Shown one piece after another: positions 1-9,756 of a stretch of 30,244 nt of DNA. The stretch's first letter is position 1. Every line of letters starts with the position of its first letter. The position numbers and the translations under genes are program-made. Source of the DNA: Angelakisella sp. (GTDB lineage: Bacteria > Bacillota > Clostridia > Oscillospirales > Ruminococcaceae); assembly GCA_013316495.1 (NCBI GenBank), contig WSMP01000005.1:1-30244 (forward strand). The letters are read 5' to 3'. The notes under the pieces are model-generated. The model saw nothing but the letters and a program-made list of their open reading frames with translations. It ran no database searches and was not told the DNA's origin.

Positions 1-466
1 AGAAGATGGTGCCCACCTGGCTCCGGAGGCCCTTGCCCAGGTCCTCCAGACCGGCGCCGATGGGAAGGCCCCCTTCGGAAAAGGCGGTCTGGCTGCGGCC
101 GTAGACCAGCTGCTTAAAGATTTCCCGCATGGCAACGTTGATGGCGTCGCACACCAGGTCGGTATTCAGGCACTCCAGGAGGGTCTTGCCGGGGAGGATC
201 TCGCCGGCCATGGCGGCGGAATGGGTCATGCCGGAGCAGCCCAGGGTCTCCACCAGAGCTTCCTCCACGATGCCGTTTTTAACGTTGAGGGTCAGCTTGC
301 AGGCGCCCTGCTGGGGGGCGCACCAGCCGATGCCGTGGCTGAGGCCGGAGATGTCTTTGATCTCATAGGCCTTGACCCACTGCCCCTCCTCAGGGATGGG
401 CGCGGGGCCATGCTTCGGGCCTTTTGCCAGGGTGCACATCTTCTCTACTTCGTGGGAATAATTCAT
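1..466 (-). CDS. Iron-sulfur cluster assembly scaffold protein (NifU/IscU-like N-terminal fold), 3' end outside window
   Basis: About 155 N-terminal residues are visible, beginning MNYSHEVEKMC; the gene runs off the left edge. The start at 466 is supported by AAGGAG a few bases upstream on the minus strand. Conserved Cys residues fall at about 11, 49, 56, 77, 99 and 106, including GWCAPQQGAC and ETLGCSGMTHSAAMAGE, which resemble the Cys-containing segments of IscU/NifU scaffolds. From memory this matches a clostridial family called iron-sulfur cluster assembly scaffold protein that usually sits beside a GGGtGRT-family gene. If so, that partner would lie to the left of this window. The role is inferred: assembling or carrying an Fe-S cluster in the cytoplasm. 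The physiological target is unknown. It is transcribed divergently from secA. Confidence 0.8.
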   Translation of the reverse strand, partial: MNYSHEVEKMCTLAKGPKHGPAPIPEEGQWVKAYEIKDISGLSHGIGWCAPQQGACKLTLNVKNGIVEEALVETLGCSGMTHSAAMAGEILPGKTLLECLNTDLVCDAINVAMREIFKQLVYGRSQTAFSEGGLPIGAGLEDLGKGLRSQVGTIF

Positions 467-554
467 ATCCTTGCTCCTTTCGGTAATGATACAACCGGCC
501 GGCAGAGGAAAGAGGCTGTCCCTCTTATAAAGACCCTACCGGCCCACCTTACTC

Positions 555-582
555 ATTATACCATCTGACAACGATTTATCAA
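555..582 (-). promoter_or_regulatory. Predicted promoter of the Fe-S scaffold gene
   Basis: On the minus strand, TTGATA (582–577) and TATAAT (560–555) are separated by 16 bp. The -10 is preceded by TGG, which gives an extended -10. It lies about 90 bp upstream of the start at 466. Confidence 0.6.
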
Positions 583-666
583 GAGATTCCGTCGGATTTT
601 CCCCGAAAAGTTCTTGCCAGCGCCGGAAAATTTACGGTTTCGCCATACTTTACAGGCAGTTCCTGT

Positions 667-695
667 TTGACTTTGAGGGGATAGGAGGGTACAAT
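667..695 (+). promoter_or_regulatory. Predicted sigma-A promoter of secA
   Basis: TTGACT (667–672) and TACAAT (690–695) are separated by 17 bp, close to consensus. They lie about 50 bp upstream of the secA start codon, which is preceded by a GAGGTGA-type ribosome binding site. Confidence 0.7.
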
Positions 696-747
696 AAAAG
701 AGTTAATCTGGGTATTTATCGCAGTAAATATATGAGGTGACTGACAA

Positions 748-3483
<2,736 letters not shown>

Positions 3484-3531
3484 CGGCGTCGCTGTCTCCT
3501 GCATTCCCCGCCGGGGCGCTGCCCCGGACCC

Positions 3532-3569
3532 CGGTTCCTTTTCTTCTCGCGGGAGAAGAAAAGGAACCG
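3532..3569. repeat. Long perfect hairpin, possible dispersed repeat element, between secA and rpe
   Basis: Arms at 3532–3548 and 3553–3569 are perfect 17-bp inverted repeats around a GCGG loop. One arm is pyrimidine-rich and the other purine-rich. It is preceded by a GC-rich block (GGGGCGCTGCCCC at about 3513–3525) and followed by AAAAGAAGAGCGGC. No T-run follows on either strand, so it is not a classic intrinsic terminator. A similar module occurs at 27470–27501. A shorter GCCCCC/GGGGGC inverted repeat lies at 3591–3613. Confidence 0.6.
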
Positions 3570-3652
3570 AAAAGAAGAGCGGCGTAAGCAGCCCCCAATT
3601 TGTGGATGGGGGCAGGATGGGGGATATCACTAAGATGGTGGAGAGGAACGAA

Positions 3653-4318
3653 ATGAAGATGCAGATTTCTCCCTCCCTTCTGGCGGCGGATTTTTCCCGC
3701 CTGGGGGAGGAACTGGAAAAGATTGAGGCCGCGGGTGCGGATATGATTCACCTGGATGTGATGGATGGGGTGTTTGTTCCCAACATCTCCTTCGGGATGT
3801 CGGTGATTGCCTCCCTGCGGAAAACCAGCCGGCTGTTCTTCGATGTACATATCATGATTGTGGACCCCATACGGTACATCGACAGCCTGGCAAAGGCCGG
3901 GGCGGACGGCATTACCTTCCATGTGGAGGCGGCGGAGGATGTGGGAGCCGTCATCCAAAAGATTAAAGGCCATGGCATGAAGGCCGGGCTGACCCTCCGC
4001 CCCGGTACCCCGGTGGAAAAAGTACTGCCCTGGCTGCCCCAGCTGGACCTGGCCCTGGTGATGAGCGTGGAGCCGGGCTTTGGCGGCCAGTCCTTCATGG
4101 CCGGTATGATGGACAAGGTGGCAGCCATTCGCAGCGAAGCAGAGCGAATTGGCAGGCCGGACCTTATCCTCCAGGTGGATGGCGGGGTGGACCGGAACAC
4201 AGCCGCCCCCTGCGGCAAGGCGGGGGCAAGCTGCCTGGTGGCGGGCTCCGCTGTTTTTGGTAAGGGGGATTACGCTGCGGAAATCGCGGCGATTCGCGCC
4301 GCTGCCGCAGGGGCGTGA
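3653..4318 (+). CDS. rpe: Ribulose-phosphate 3-epimerase
   Basis: This 221-residue TIM-barrel enzyme interconverts D-ribulose 5-phosphate and D-xylulose 5-phosphate in the pentose phosphate pathway. Family hallmarks are ISPSLLAADF near the N-terminus, MIHLDVMDGVFVPN (metal- and substrate-binding His/Asp), FDVHIMI, MSVEPGFGGQ and VDGGV near the C-terminus. The ATG at 3653 is chosen because GGAGAGG lies about 8 bases upstream and family members start here. An in-frame ATG at 3602 would add 17 residues that do not look like the family. It lies about 170 bp after secA and 27 bp before the rnfC-like gene, so it may be cotranscribed with the Rnf-like operon. Confidence 0.93.
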   Translation: MKMQISPSLLAADFSRLGEELEKIEAAGADMIHLDVMDGVFVPNISFGMSVIASLRKTSRLFFDVHIMIVDPIRYIDSLAKAGADGITFHVEAAEDVGAVIQKIKGHGMKAGLTLRPGTPVEKVLPWLPQLDLALVMSVEPGFGGQSFMAGMMDKVAAIRSEAERIGRPDLILQVDGGVDRNTAAPCGKAGASCLVAGSAVFGKGDYAAEIAAIRAAAAGA

Positions 4319-4345
4319 TTTGGATGCAGAAGGAGGCCGGGAAGG

Positions 4346-5434
4346 ATGAAGGATGATTCCAAAACCATAAAAGCCGCAAGGAGCAGAGCCTGGTACTGGA
4401 ACGGGGGCGTGATGCTGGAGCAGCACAAGGACCCCATCCTCTCCCAGGAGCTGGTGCGGTTCATCGCTCCGGACCGGGTGCGCAGGATACGGGACCTGGA
4501 GCCCTGGCGGGAGGACGAGGAGATTGACACCGAAGCTATCGTCCAGGTGGCCCGGCTGGCCCGCATTGTGGACGAGCGGGATGGGGTGCCCCTCTTCCGG
4601 AAGCTCCGCAAGTGCATGGGCCGCCGCCCCTCGGTGCTGGTGGACGCCCTGGACGAAGAACCCTACATTTCCAGCCAGCTGGGGCCGATGCTCCACCGGA
4701 ACCGGGAGTGTGTCAGCGGCCTGAAGCTGGCCTGCAAGGCGGTGGATGCCTCCGACGCCACCATCTTGGTCTACCAGGGGATCACCGACCTGGAGGTGAA
4801 GATTCCCCGCTCGGTGGGGGGCTTCCCCATCCAGCGGGTGCGGGGCAAGTACCCCTCGGAGCTGCTCTCCGCCCAGAGCCTGGTGGAGGAGGACGACCAT
4901 ATCAGCTTGTACATCGGGGCCTGCGCCCTGATTCATCTCCACCGGGCGGTGTACGATGCCCGCATCCAAACCACCGCCTTTATCACGGTGGCGGGGAACT
5001 GCGTCAGCCGTCCCTGCAATATGGAGGTGAGCCTGGATACCACCGCCACCGATGTCCTGGCCCGATGCGGCCTGGAGGAGCAGCCCACCCGCGTGGTGGT
5101 GGGCGGTTCCATCACCGGGGAATCCATCGGGGATACCGACCAGGTGCTGGTGAAGCCCACCACAAGGGCCATTCTGGCCTTCCGGGAGGACGAGCGGGAC
5201 CAGCGTTACCAGTGCATGGGCTGCGGCCGGTGCGTGGAGACCTGTCCCGTCGGTCTCAATCCCATGCTCCTTTACCGGGGCATCGGTATGAGCCTCCACG
5301 AGCGGGTGGCAAAGCTGGATTACAAAACCTGCATCGGGTGTATGTGCTGTAGCTATGTCTGTCCTGCCAAGCTGGATATCGCCGGGCGCATCGCCTGGTA
5401 CAAGAAGAGCCGGAAGGAGGTGCAGCCCAGGTGA
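4346..5434 (+). CDS. rnfC: RnfC-like Fe-S protein, N-terminally short and divergent
   Basis: 362 residues, against about 440 for typical RnfC, the NADH/ferredoxin-facing subunit of Rnf. The usual N-terminal barrel-sandwich domain is absent. The NuoF-like part survives in outline (ALDEEPYISS at 101–110; KYPSELLS near 169), followed by an SLBB-like segment (TVAGNCVSRPCNMEV). The glycine-rich FMN loop (GxGGAGFPT in canonical RnfC) reads DERDGVPLF at about 76–84, so FMN/NADH binding looks lost. Two intact 4Fe-4S motifs remain: Cys 290, 293, 296, 300 (CMGCGRCVETCP) and Cys 329, 332, 335, 339. The start is supported by AGGAGG at 4331. It overlaps the next gene by 4 bp. Homology is clear; the electron-transfer role is inferred. 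Confidence 0.8.
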   Translation: MKDDSKTIKAARSRAWYWNGGVMLEQHKDPILSQELVRFIAPDRVRRIRDLEPWREDEEIDTEAIVQVARLARIVDERDGVPLFRKLRKCMGRRPSVLVDALDEEPYISSQLGPMLHRNRECVSGLKLACKAVDASDATILVYQGITDLEVKIPRSVGGFPIQRVRGKYPSELLSAQSLVEEDDHISLYIGACALIHLHRAVYDARIQTTAFITVAGNCVSRPCNMEVSLDTTATDVLARCGLEEQPTRVVVGGSITGESIGDTDQVLVKPTTRAILAFREDERDQRYQCMGCGRCVETCPVGLNPMLLYRGIGMSLHERVAKLDYKTCIGCMCCSYVCPAKLDIAGRIAWYKKSRKEVQPR

Positions 5435-6486
5435 AACTTTTCCCCAAAAAAGCGCCCCATATCCGCTCCGACACCAGCAACAAGACGGTGATGGGGGACG
5501 CTGTGGTGACCCTGGCGGCCCTCTACTTTATGTCTGTTTGCTACTACGGACAGCGGGCGGTGCAGCTGGGTCTTCTTTCGGTAGCGGTGTGCTGGGGGGC
5601 GGATGCCTTTTGTGTCTGGCTGCGGGGGCGCAAGGTGAGCCTGCGGAACTTTTCCCCGGCAGTCACCGGTATGATTATCCCCCTGATGATGCCTGCCAAC
5701 ATCCCCTTCCATGTGGTGGTGGTGGCGGACCTCTTTGCCATTTTGCTGGTAAAGCAGCCCTTTGGAGGGCTAGGGAACAATCTCTTTAACCCCGCGGCGG
5801 GGGGACTGGCCTTTGCCATCGCCTGCTGGCCGGCCCAGATGTTTTCCTACCCGGTCCCCAACACCTCTTTGGATCTGTGGGGGGAGGTAAGCAGCAGCGT
5901 TTCCAGCTCCGCCGCCTATACCCTGTCCATCGGCGGGGTGCCGATGGAGGATTACACCACGGTGCTGCTGGGGCGGCAGGCGGGTCCCATGGGCACCACC
6001 TGCGTGCTGGTGATTCTGGCCTGCCTGCTGTACCTGATTTTCCGGGGGACAGTGCGCTACCAGCAGTCCCTGCTCCTGCTGCTGACGGTGGCGGCCCTCA
6101 GCTTTTTCTTCCCAAGGGGCGCTGCCGAGGGAGTGGCCTCCGCCTTCTACGAGGTGCTGGCGACGCCGGTGCTGTTCTGCGCCGCCTTTATGTTCACCGA
6201 CCCGGTCACCTCCCCCTGCCGCGGCATCGCCAAAGGGGTGTATGGGGTGCTGGGAGGGATTATCATGGTCCTTTTTACCCGCTTCGGCGGCTACGAGCAG
6301 ACGATGGTCTTTGCCATTCTGCTGATGAACGCCCTGTCCTCGGCCCTGGATGAGCTGGCGGAGGGATATATCACGAAGGAAAGGAGGATGCGCTATGGAC
6401 GAAAGGTCGCCATCGACCTCTCCGGAGAGGACGACTTTGGAACCGACGAAGGGGTCCCGGCCGCCGAAGGCGCCCAGAACGCCTAA
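5431..6486 (+). CDS. rnfD: RnfD/NqrB-like membrane protein
   Basis: 351 residues with multiple hydrophobic segments. Family features include a region before LRNFSPAVTGMIIPLMMP, LFNPAAGGLAF, LLGRQAGPMGTT (compare the FLG...GSLGETS region of RnfD) and FMFTDPVTSPCRGIAKGVYG. In canonical RnfD/NqrB a Thr in an S-G-A-T motif carries covalent FMN. At that place this protein reads SVSSSAAYTLSIGG with no clear SGAT, so flavinylation is doubtful. The start is GTG at 5431, overlapping the rnfC stop by 4 bp, with AAGGAGG about 10 bases upstream. Its last 92 bases overlap the next gene in another frame, and the hydrophilic tail after GYITKERR is unusual. It is probably an integral cytoplasmic membrane component of the four-gene complex. 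Confidence 0.82.
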   Translation: MKLFPKKAPHIRSDTSNKTVMGDAVVTLAALYFMSVCYYGQRAVQLGLLSVAVCWGADAFCVWLRGRKVSLRNFSPAVTGMIIPLMMPANIPFHVVVVADLFAILLVKQPFGGLGNNLFNPAAGGLAFAIACWPAQMFSYPVPNTSLDLWGEVSSSVSSSAAYTLSIGGVPMEDYTTVLLGRQAGPMGTTCVLVILACLLYLIFRGTVRYQQSLLLLLTVAALSFFFPRGAAEGVASAFYEVLATPVLFCAAFMFTDPVTSPCRGIAKGVYGVLGGIIMVLFTRFGGYEQTMVFAILLMNALSSALDELAEGYITKERRMRYGRKVAIDLSGEDDFGTDEGVPAAEGAQNA

Positions 6487-7153
6487 ACCCCGCCCGGCCC
6501 AGAGGGATAGCAGCCAAAGTCTCACCCGCATCCTGTCGGATAAGACCCTCATCATCAACCTTACCTTTGCCGCCCCCTTCCTGGTGGTGGCCGCCACCAA
6601 CCTGAAAAACGGGGTGGCCCTTTCCCTGGCGATGGCGGTGGTGCTGGTGCCCACGGTGATACTCAGCCTGCTGCTGCGCCAGAAGCTGCGGTTCCCCTAC
6701 TGGCTGGGTACCCCGGTGTGGACCATGGCCGCCATGCTGCTGGCCTCCCTCTCCTACTATGTTATTCGCTTTATATCCCTGGAAATCACCGATTCCCTGG
6801 GAATCTATCTTTATTTGCTGGCCTCCGGAACGGTGGTTTCGGCAGTTTTTACCGGCAAACGTATCACCACCCTGCCGGCGGCGGGGGCCTGGGCCCTGCG
6901 GTACACCGGAGGCTTTGCCCTGGCGGCGGTGGTGATTTCCGCCATCCGGGAGGTTCTGGCCTATGGCACCCTGTGGGGCTTTGCCCTGCCGGAGCCGCTG
7001 CGCCTTTCCGGCGCCCAGATGCCCTTCTTCGGCTTTATTATGTTCGGTGTTTTTTCCGCCGGATACCAGTGCGTCCGCCGGGTGCTGGCGGAGCTGCGCC
7101 GTATGCGGGCTGTCCGGCCCCAGGATAGGGAAGGAGGCGAGCCGCTGCCATGA
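6395..7153 (+). CDS. rnfE: RnfE/NqrD-like membrane protein lacking the conserved intramembrane cysteines
   Basis: 252 residues from ATG 6395, which has AAGGAGG 8 bases upstream. The N-terminal 45 or so residues are Pro/Arg/Ser-rich. The rest is about six hydrophobic segments, as expected for the Rnf-Nqr (PF02508) family. The segment NLTFAAPFLVVAATNLKNG aligns by eye with the RnfE region that holds LGLCP, but the Cys is absent. The second family Cys (in NC-[IV]-[IL]-[LI]-G) is also absent; the equivalent reads ASGTVVSAVFTGKRI. The only Cys in the protein is near the C-terminus (GYQCVRR). It overlaps rnfD by 92 bp out of frame and rnfA by 4 bp (ATGA). Assignment as E rather than A rests on position. 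Function is inferred only from homology and operon context. Confidence 0.68.
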   Translation: MDERSPSTSPERTTLEPTKGSRPPKAPRTPKPRPAQRDSSQSLTRILSDKTLIINLTFAAPFLVVAATNLKNGVALSLAMAVVLVPTVILSLLLRQKLRFPYWLGTPVWTMAAMLLASLSYYVIRFISLEITDSLGIYLYLLASGTVVSAVFTGKRITTLPAAGAWALRYTGGFALAAVVISAIREVLAYGTLWGFALPEPLRLSGAQMPFFGFIMFGVFSAGYQCVRRVLAELRRMRAVRPQDREGGEPLP

Positions 7154-7770
7154 GTGTGTTTTGGATTACCCTGAAGGGGATGTTCTTTACCGCCCTTACC
7201 GCCGCTATCAGCGAGAACCTGGTTTTTGTCCGGGCCTTCGGTATGGGGGAGCTGGACTACGAGGAGTTCACCCCCCGCCGTGCCCTGGAGGAGGGATACA
7301 TCGTCTCCCTGATGTCGGTTTTGGCCGCTGCCAGCGGCTGGCTGGGCCGGTGGCTGGTGGGGGAATATCTCCGCCTGCCCAACTACCTCCAGCCTCCGGT
7401 GTTTTTGGGGATTTTTACCGCCTTCTTCCTTGTGATTATGATGGGTGTTCTTATCTGGCGCAAAAAACAGGGGAAGGAAACCAGCAAAAAGCGGTATAAG
7501 CTCCATACAGCCATCGCCTTTGGCTTCCTGCCCCTGGGGGTGCTGCTGGTTACCGGCTTTGGGGCCGGCGGCATGGGGGAGGCCCTTTGGACCGCCCTGG
7601 GGGCTGGCGGCGGCTATGTTCTGGCGATGCTCCTCTGCTGGTCCATCCGGGAGCGCCTGGACCTTTGCGATATCCCCAAAGCCTTCCGGGGTGCGCCCAT
7701 TCTGTTTATCTACCTGGGGCTGCTGTCCCTGGCGCTTTTTGGCCTGGTGGGACACCAGCTGGCTCTGTAA
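7150..7770 (+). CDS. rnfA: RnfA/NqrE-like membrane protein lacking the conserved intramembrane cysteines
   Basis: 206 residues with about six hydrophobic segments; the last gene of the coupled operon, translationally coupled through an ATGA overlap. ISENLVFVRAFGMGEL aligns by eye with the NNFVLSRFLGICPF region of RnfA, but the Cys is replaced (about AFGMGEL). The second Cys, normally in T-[TN]-NC-A-[VI]-LG, is likewise absent; the equivalent is HTAIAFGFLPLGV. The only Cys residues are in LLCWSIRERLDLC. In canonical Rnf/Nqr these four membrane Cys (two in each of A and E) hold a [2Fe-2S] cluster. The KAFRGAPILFIYLGLLSLALFGL ending matches the RnfA C-terminal pattern (P.aFrG.pi..i.agl.ala F.g). 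No rnfB follows. Confidence 0.72.
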   Translation: MSVFWITLKGMFFTALTAAISENLVFVRAFGMGELDYEEFTPRRALEEGYIVSLMSVLAAASGWLGRWLVGEYLRLPNYLQPPVFLGIFTAFFLVIMMGVLIWRKKQGKETSKKRYKLHTAIAFGFLPLGVLLVTGFGAGGMGEALWTALGAGGGYVLAMLLCWSIRERLDLCDIPKAFRGAPILFIYLGLLSLALFGLVGHQLAL

Positions 7771-7773
7771 ATC

Positions 7774-7827
7774 TTATCCAAAATGTAGAATCTACATAGA
7801 ATAACCCGGAGAGTATTAGGGTATACT
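7774..7827 (+). promoter_or_regulatory. Palindromic operator-like site and promoter elements before the glycoside hydrolase gene
   Basis: ATGTAGA-A-TCTACAT (7783–7797) is a perfect 7-bp inverted repeat with one central base. It fills the 17-bp spacer between TTATCC (7774–7779) and TAGAAT (7797–7802). A second -10-like TATACT lies at 7822–7827. A regulator binding between or beside the promoter elements is plausible. The binding protein is not identifiable. Confidence 0.4.
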
Positions 7828-7979
7828 GCTGGGAAAAGGCGTCGCTGCGTTTTTTGGGAGGATGGATATCTTTCCCGCTGGCGAAAGCTCCAGGAACCCA
7901 CAAAGGAGGAGGACGCCGGGGCGCTCCAGCGCTTTTCTTTCAAGCAGGCGGGGCATCATAAAAGAAACGAGGTGCGGTT

Positions 7980-9305
7980 GTGCGGGAATTTAAAATCAAG
8001 CGCTACGACCGGGAGCGAATCCAGAAGCGCAAGCAGGGGATGCGGGCAGCCGCCTTCACCGTTCTGCTGGGGGTGGCTGCGCTGACGGCTGGCTGGTTCG
8101 CCTACCCGCCGGTCTACCAGTTCGTCACCACCTGGGAGCCCCCCTCCCTCCAGCCTTCAGTCCCGGATTCCCCAGGGGTTTCGGAGCCGGAGCCCCCCTC
8201 CTCCCAGCCGGAAGAGCCGGAGGAGGAGCCGGTGGGGGCGGGAATCTTCCCGGCCAGAACCGCCTATCTCCCGCCGGAAGTGATGATGGATGACCAAAGG
8301 CTGGAGGAGGAGCTGCACGCCCTCCAGGCCCAGGGGATTGATGGGGTGGTTTTTGACCTGAAGGACGCCCTGGGGGTGGTGCAGTACCAAAGCGCCCTGG
8401 AGCAGGTGTCCTATAACCGGGCTCAGGGAGAAAACGCCTGGAGCCTGCCCCAGCGGCTGAATCTCATCCGCCGGGCCGGCCTGACCCCGGTGGGCCGTCT
8501 CTATGCCTTCCGGGACCGCACCTCCACCGCCCGGATGTATGAATCGGCGGTGAAGTACATGAACAGCACCGTCAACTGGATTGACGATTCCCAGGCAAAC
8601 GGCGGTAAGCCGTGGCTGAATCCCAACAACCAGGAGGCCCAGGACTACATCCTCTCCCTGGTGCAGGAGGCTGCCCAAAACGGGGTGGGCACCATCCTGC
8701 TGGACGGCGTTCAGTTTCCGGATGGAGTGGCCCTGAATTTAGCCACCTACGGCAACACCGGGAGCCTGGACCGCTCCGCTGTTTTGGCGGGATTCCTTGC
8801 CAAGGCGCGGACAGTGGGGGAGGCAGAGGGCAGCCATGTGGCGGTGACGGTGAACCTTCTTTCCGCCACGGGCCTGAGCGCCAACCGCTACGGGGAGGAT
8901 GTGGGACAGCTTCTTTCCGCCGCCGGAAGCGGTGTGGTGGAGGTGATGCCGGAGCAGTTTGGCAACGGCGTCACCAGCGAGACCCTGACCCTTTCCTCAC
9001 CGGCGCTGGACCCCTACAAGACGGTTTCCCAGGGTCTGGCCGCGGCGGCAAAGGCCCTAGAGACACCGGCAGAAGGGGAGGACGAGGAGGAAGAAGAGGA
9101 AGAAGAGAGGGAAAGAACCCTTCGGGTGCCTCTGGCGGCGATGGTTCAGGCCTCCACCTCCACCACCCTGAGCCAGTCCGCCAACAAGCCCTACGGTCTC
9201 CAGGAAGTTCGGGACCAGGTGCGGGCGGCGGAGGAAGCCGGTATCGGGGCGGTCCTATATATGAACCCCCTGGGGGATTATAGCGCCTTGGAGGAACAGC
9301 CATAA
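7980..9305 (+). CDS. Membrane-anchored putative glycoside hydrolase (DUF4015-type TIM barrel)
   Basis: 441 residues from GTG 7980, with GAGGTG about 7 bases upstream. A basic N-terminus precedes one hydrophobic segment (about residues 22–43, a signal anchor). Then comes a Pro/Glu-rich linker (about 53–84) and a TIM-barrel-like domain. DUF4015-like signatures are IDGVVFDLKDALG, GLTPVGRLYAFRDRTSTA, WIDDSQANGGKPWLNPNN, and VGTILLDGVQFPDG (compare LDYVRFP). These proteins are annotated as putative glycoside hydrolases; the substrate is unknown and a cell-wall or extracellular polysaccharide is a guess. An odd acidic run of about 14 Glu/Asp residues (around 365–378) interrupts the C-terminal half. 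The domain is extracellular by prediction. Confidence 0.72.
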   Translation: MREFKIKRYDRERIQKRKQGMRAAAFTVLLGVAALTAGWFAYPPVYQFVTTWEPPSLQPSVPDSPGVSEPEPPSSQPEEPEEEPVGAGIFPARTAYLPPEVMMDDQRLEEELHALQAQGIDGVVFDLKDALGVVQYQSALEQVSYNRAQGENAWSLPQRLNLIRRAGLTPVGRLYAFRDRTSTARMYESAVKYMNSTVNWIDDSQANGGKPWLNPNNQEAQDYILSLVQEAAQNGVGTILLDGVQFPDGVALNLATYGNTGSLDRSAVLAGFLAKARTVGEAEGSHVAVTVNLLSATGLSANRYGEDVGQLLSAAGSGVVEVMPEQFGNGVTSETLTLSSPALDPYKTVSQGLAAAAKALETPAEGEDEEEEEEEERERTLRVPLAAMVQASTSTTLSQSANKPYGLQEVRDQVRAAEEAGIGAVLYMNPLGDYSALEEQP

Positions 9306-9334
9306 AAAACGGAGGGGATTTTCCCCTCCGTTTT
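9306..9334. terminator. Bidirectional intrinsic terminator
   Basis: 13-bp perfect stem (9306–9318 with 9322–9334), loop TTT, A-run on the left arm and TTTT at the right. It separates the convergent glycoside hydrolase and cupin genes and can serve both. Confidence 0.88.
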
Positions 9335-9375
9335 GCGTTTTCGCTTTCGTAAAGCCCAGTAGACAGAACCCCTAG

Positions 9376-9726
9376 TTAGTAGACAGGGTTATCCACCGTG
9401 ACCTTATCCACCTCCTGAAAAGGAGCCAGGGTGGAGACCATCTTCACAGGCACGTCATAGGGGTTTTTTACATAATGGACCTCGCCCGGCTCAATGTGAA
9501 TCAGGTCGCCGGCGGACAGCACATGTTTTGTTCCGTCCACAATGATGTCCACCTTGCCCTCCAGGATGAAGAAGTCCTCTTCCATCACGTTGTGGTAGTG
9601 GGCCTGGAAGTCCTCCCCAGGGAGAAAGCGCACCAGGGCAAAATTCATGCGGGGCCCCTTCATTAAGTACTTTGGACCGCTTTCTCCAAAACGGTAATCG
9701 CGTTCATTTTCATTGATGACAAACAT
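9376..9726 (-). CDS. Small single-domain cupin protein of the lsr locus
   Basis: 116 residues. Both cupin motifs are visible: PGEDFQAHYHNVMEEDFFILEG (metal-binding His-x-His and Glu) and GDLIHIEPGEVHYVKN (the later His), so a metal site is likely intact. GGAGG sits 7 bases upstream of the ATG. It begins 30 bp after the lsrK stop and is the last gene of the minus-strand lsrR-lsrK unit. Cupins include isomerases, dioxygenases and sugar-binding proteins. Since lsrG, the isomerase acting on phospho-AI-2, is missing here, this protein is a reasonable candidate for that step. That role is inference only; a sugar-isomerase side function is an alternative. Confidence 0.85.
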   Translation of the reverse strand: MFVINENERDYRFGESGPKYLMKGPRMNFALVRFLPGEDFQAHYHNVMEEDFFILEGKVDIIVDGTKHVLSAGDLIHIEPGEVHYVKNPYDVPVKMVSTLAPFQEVDKVTVDNPVY

Positions 9727-9756
9727 TTGATTTCCTCCTTCTTCTGTCCCAAAAGA

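Noticed and set aside
7862..7993. A 43-codon open frame in the leader of the glycoside hydrolase gene
   Set aside because: The GGGAGG sits directly against the ATG, the peptide is low-complexity and overlaps the real start, so it is more likely leader sequence.
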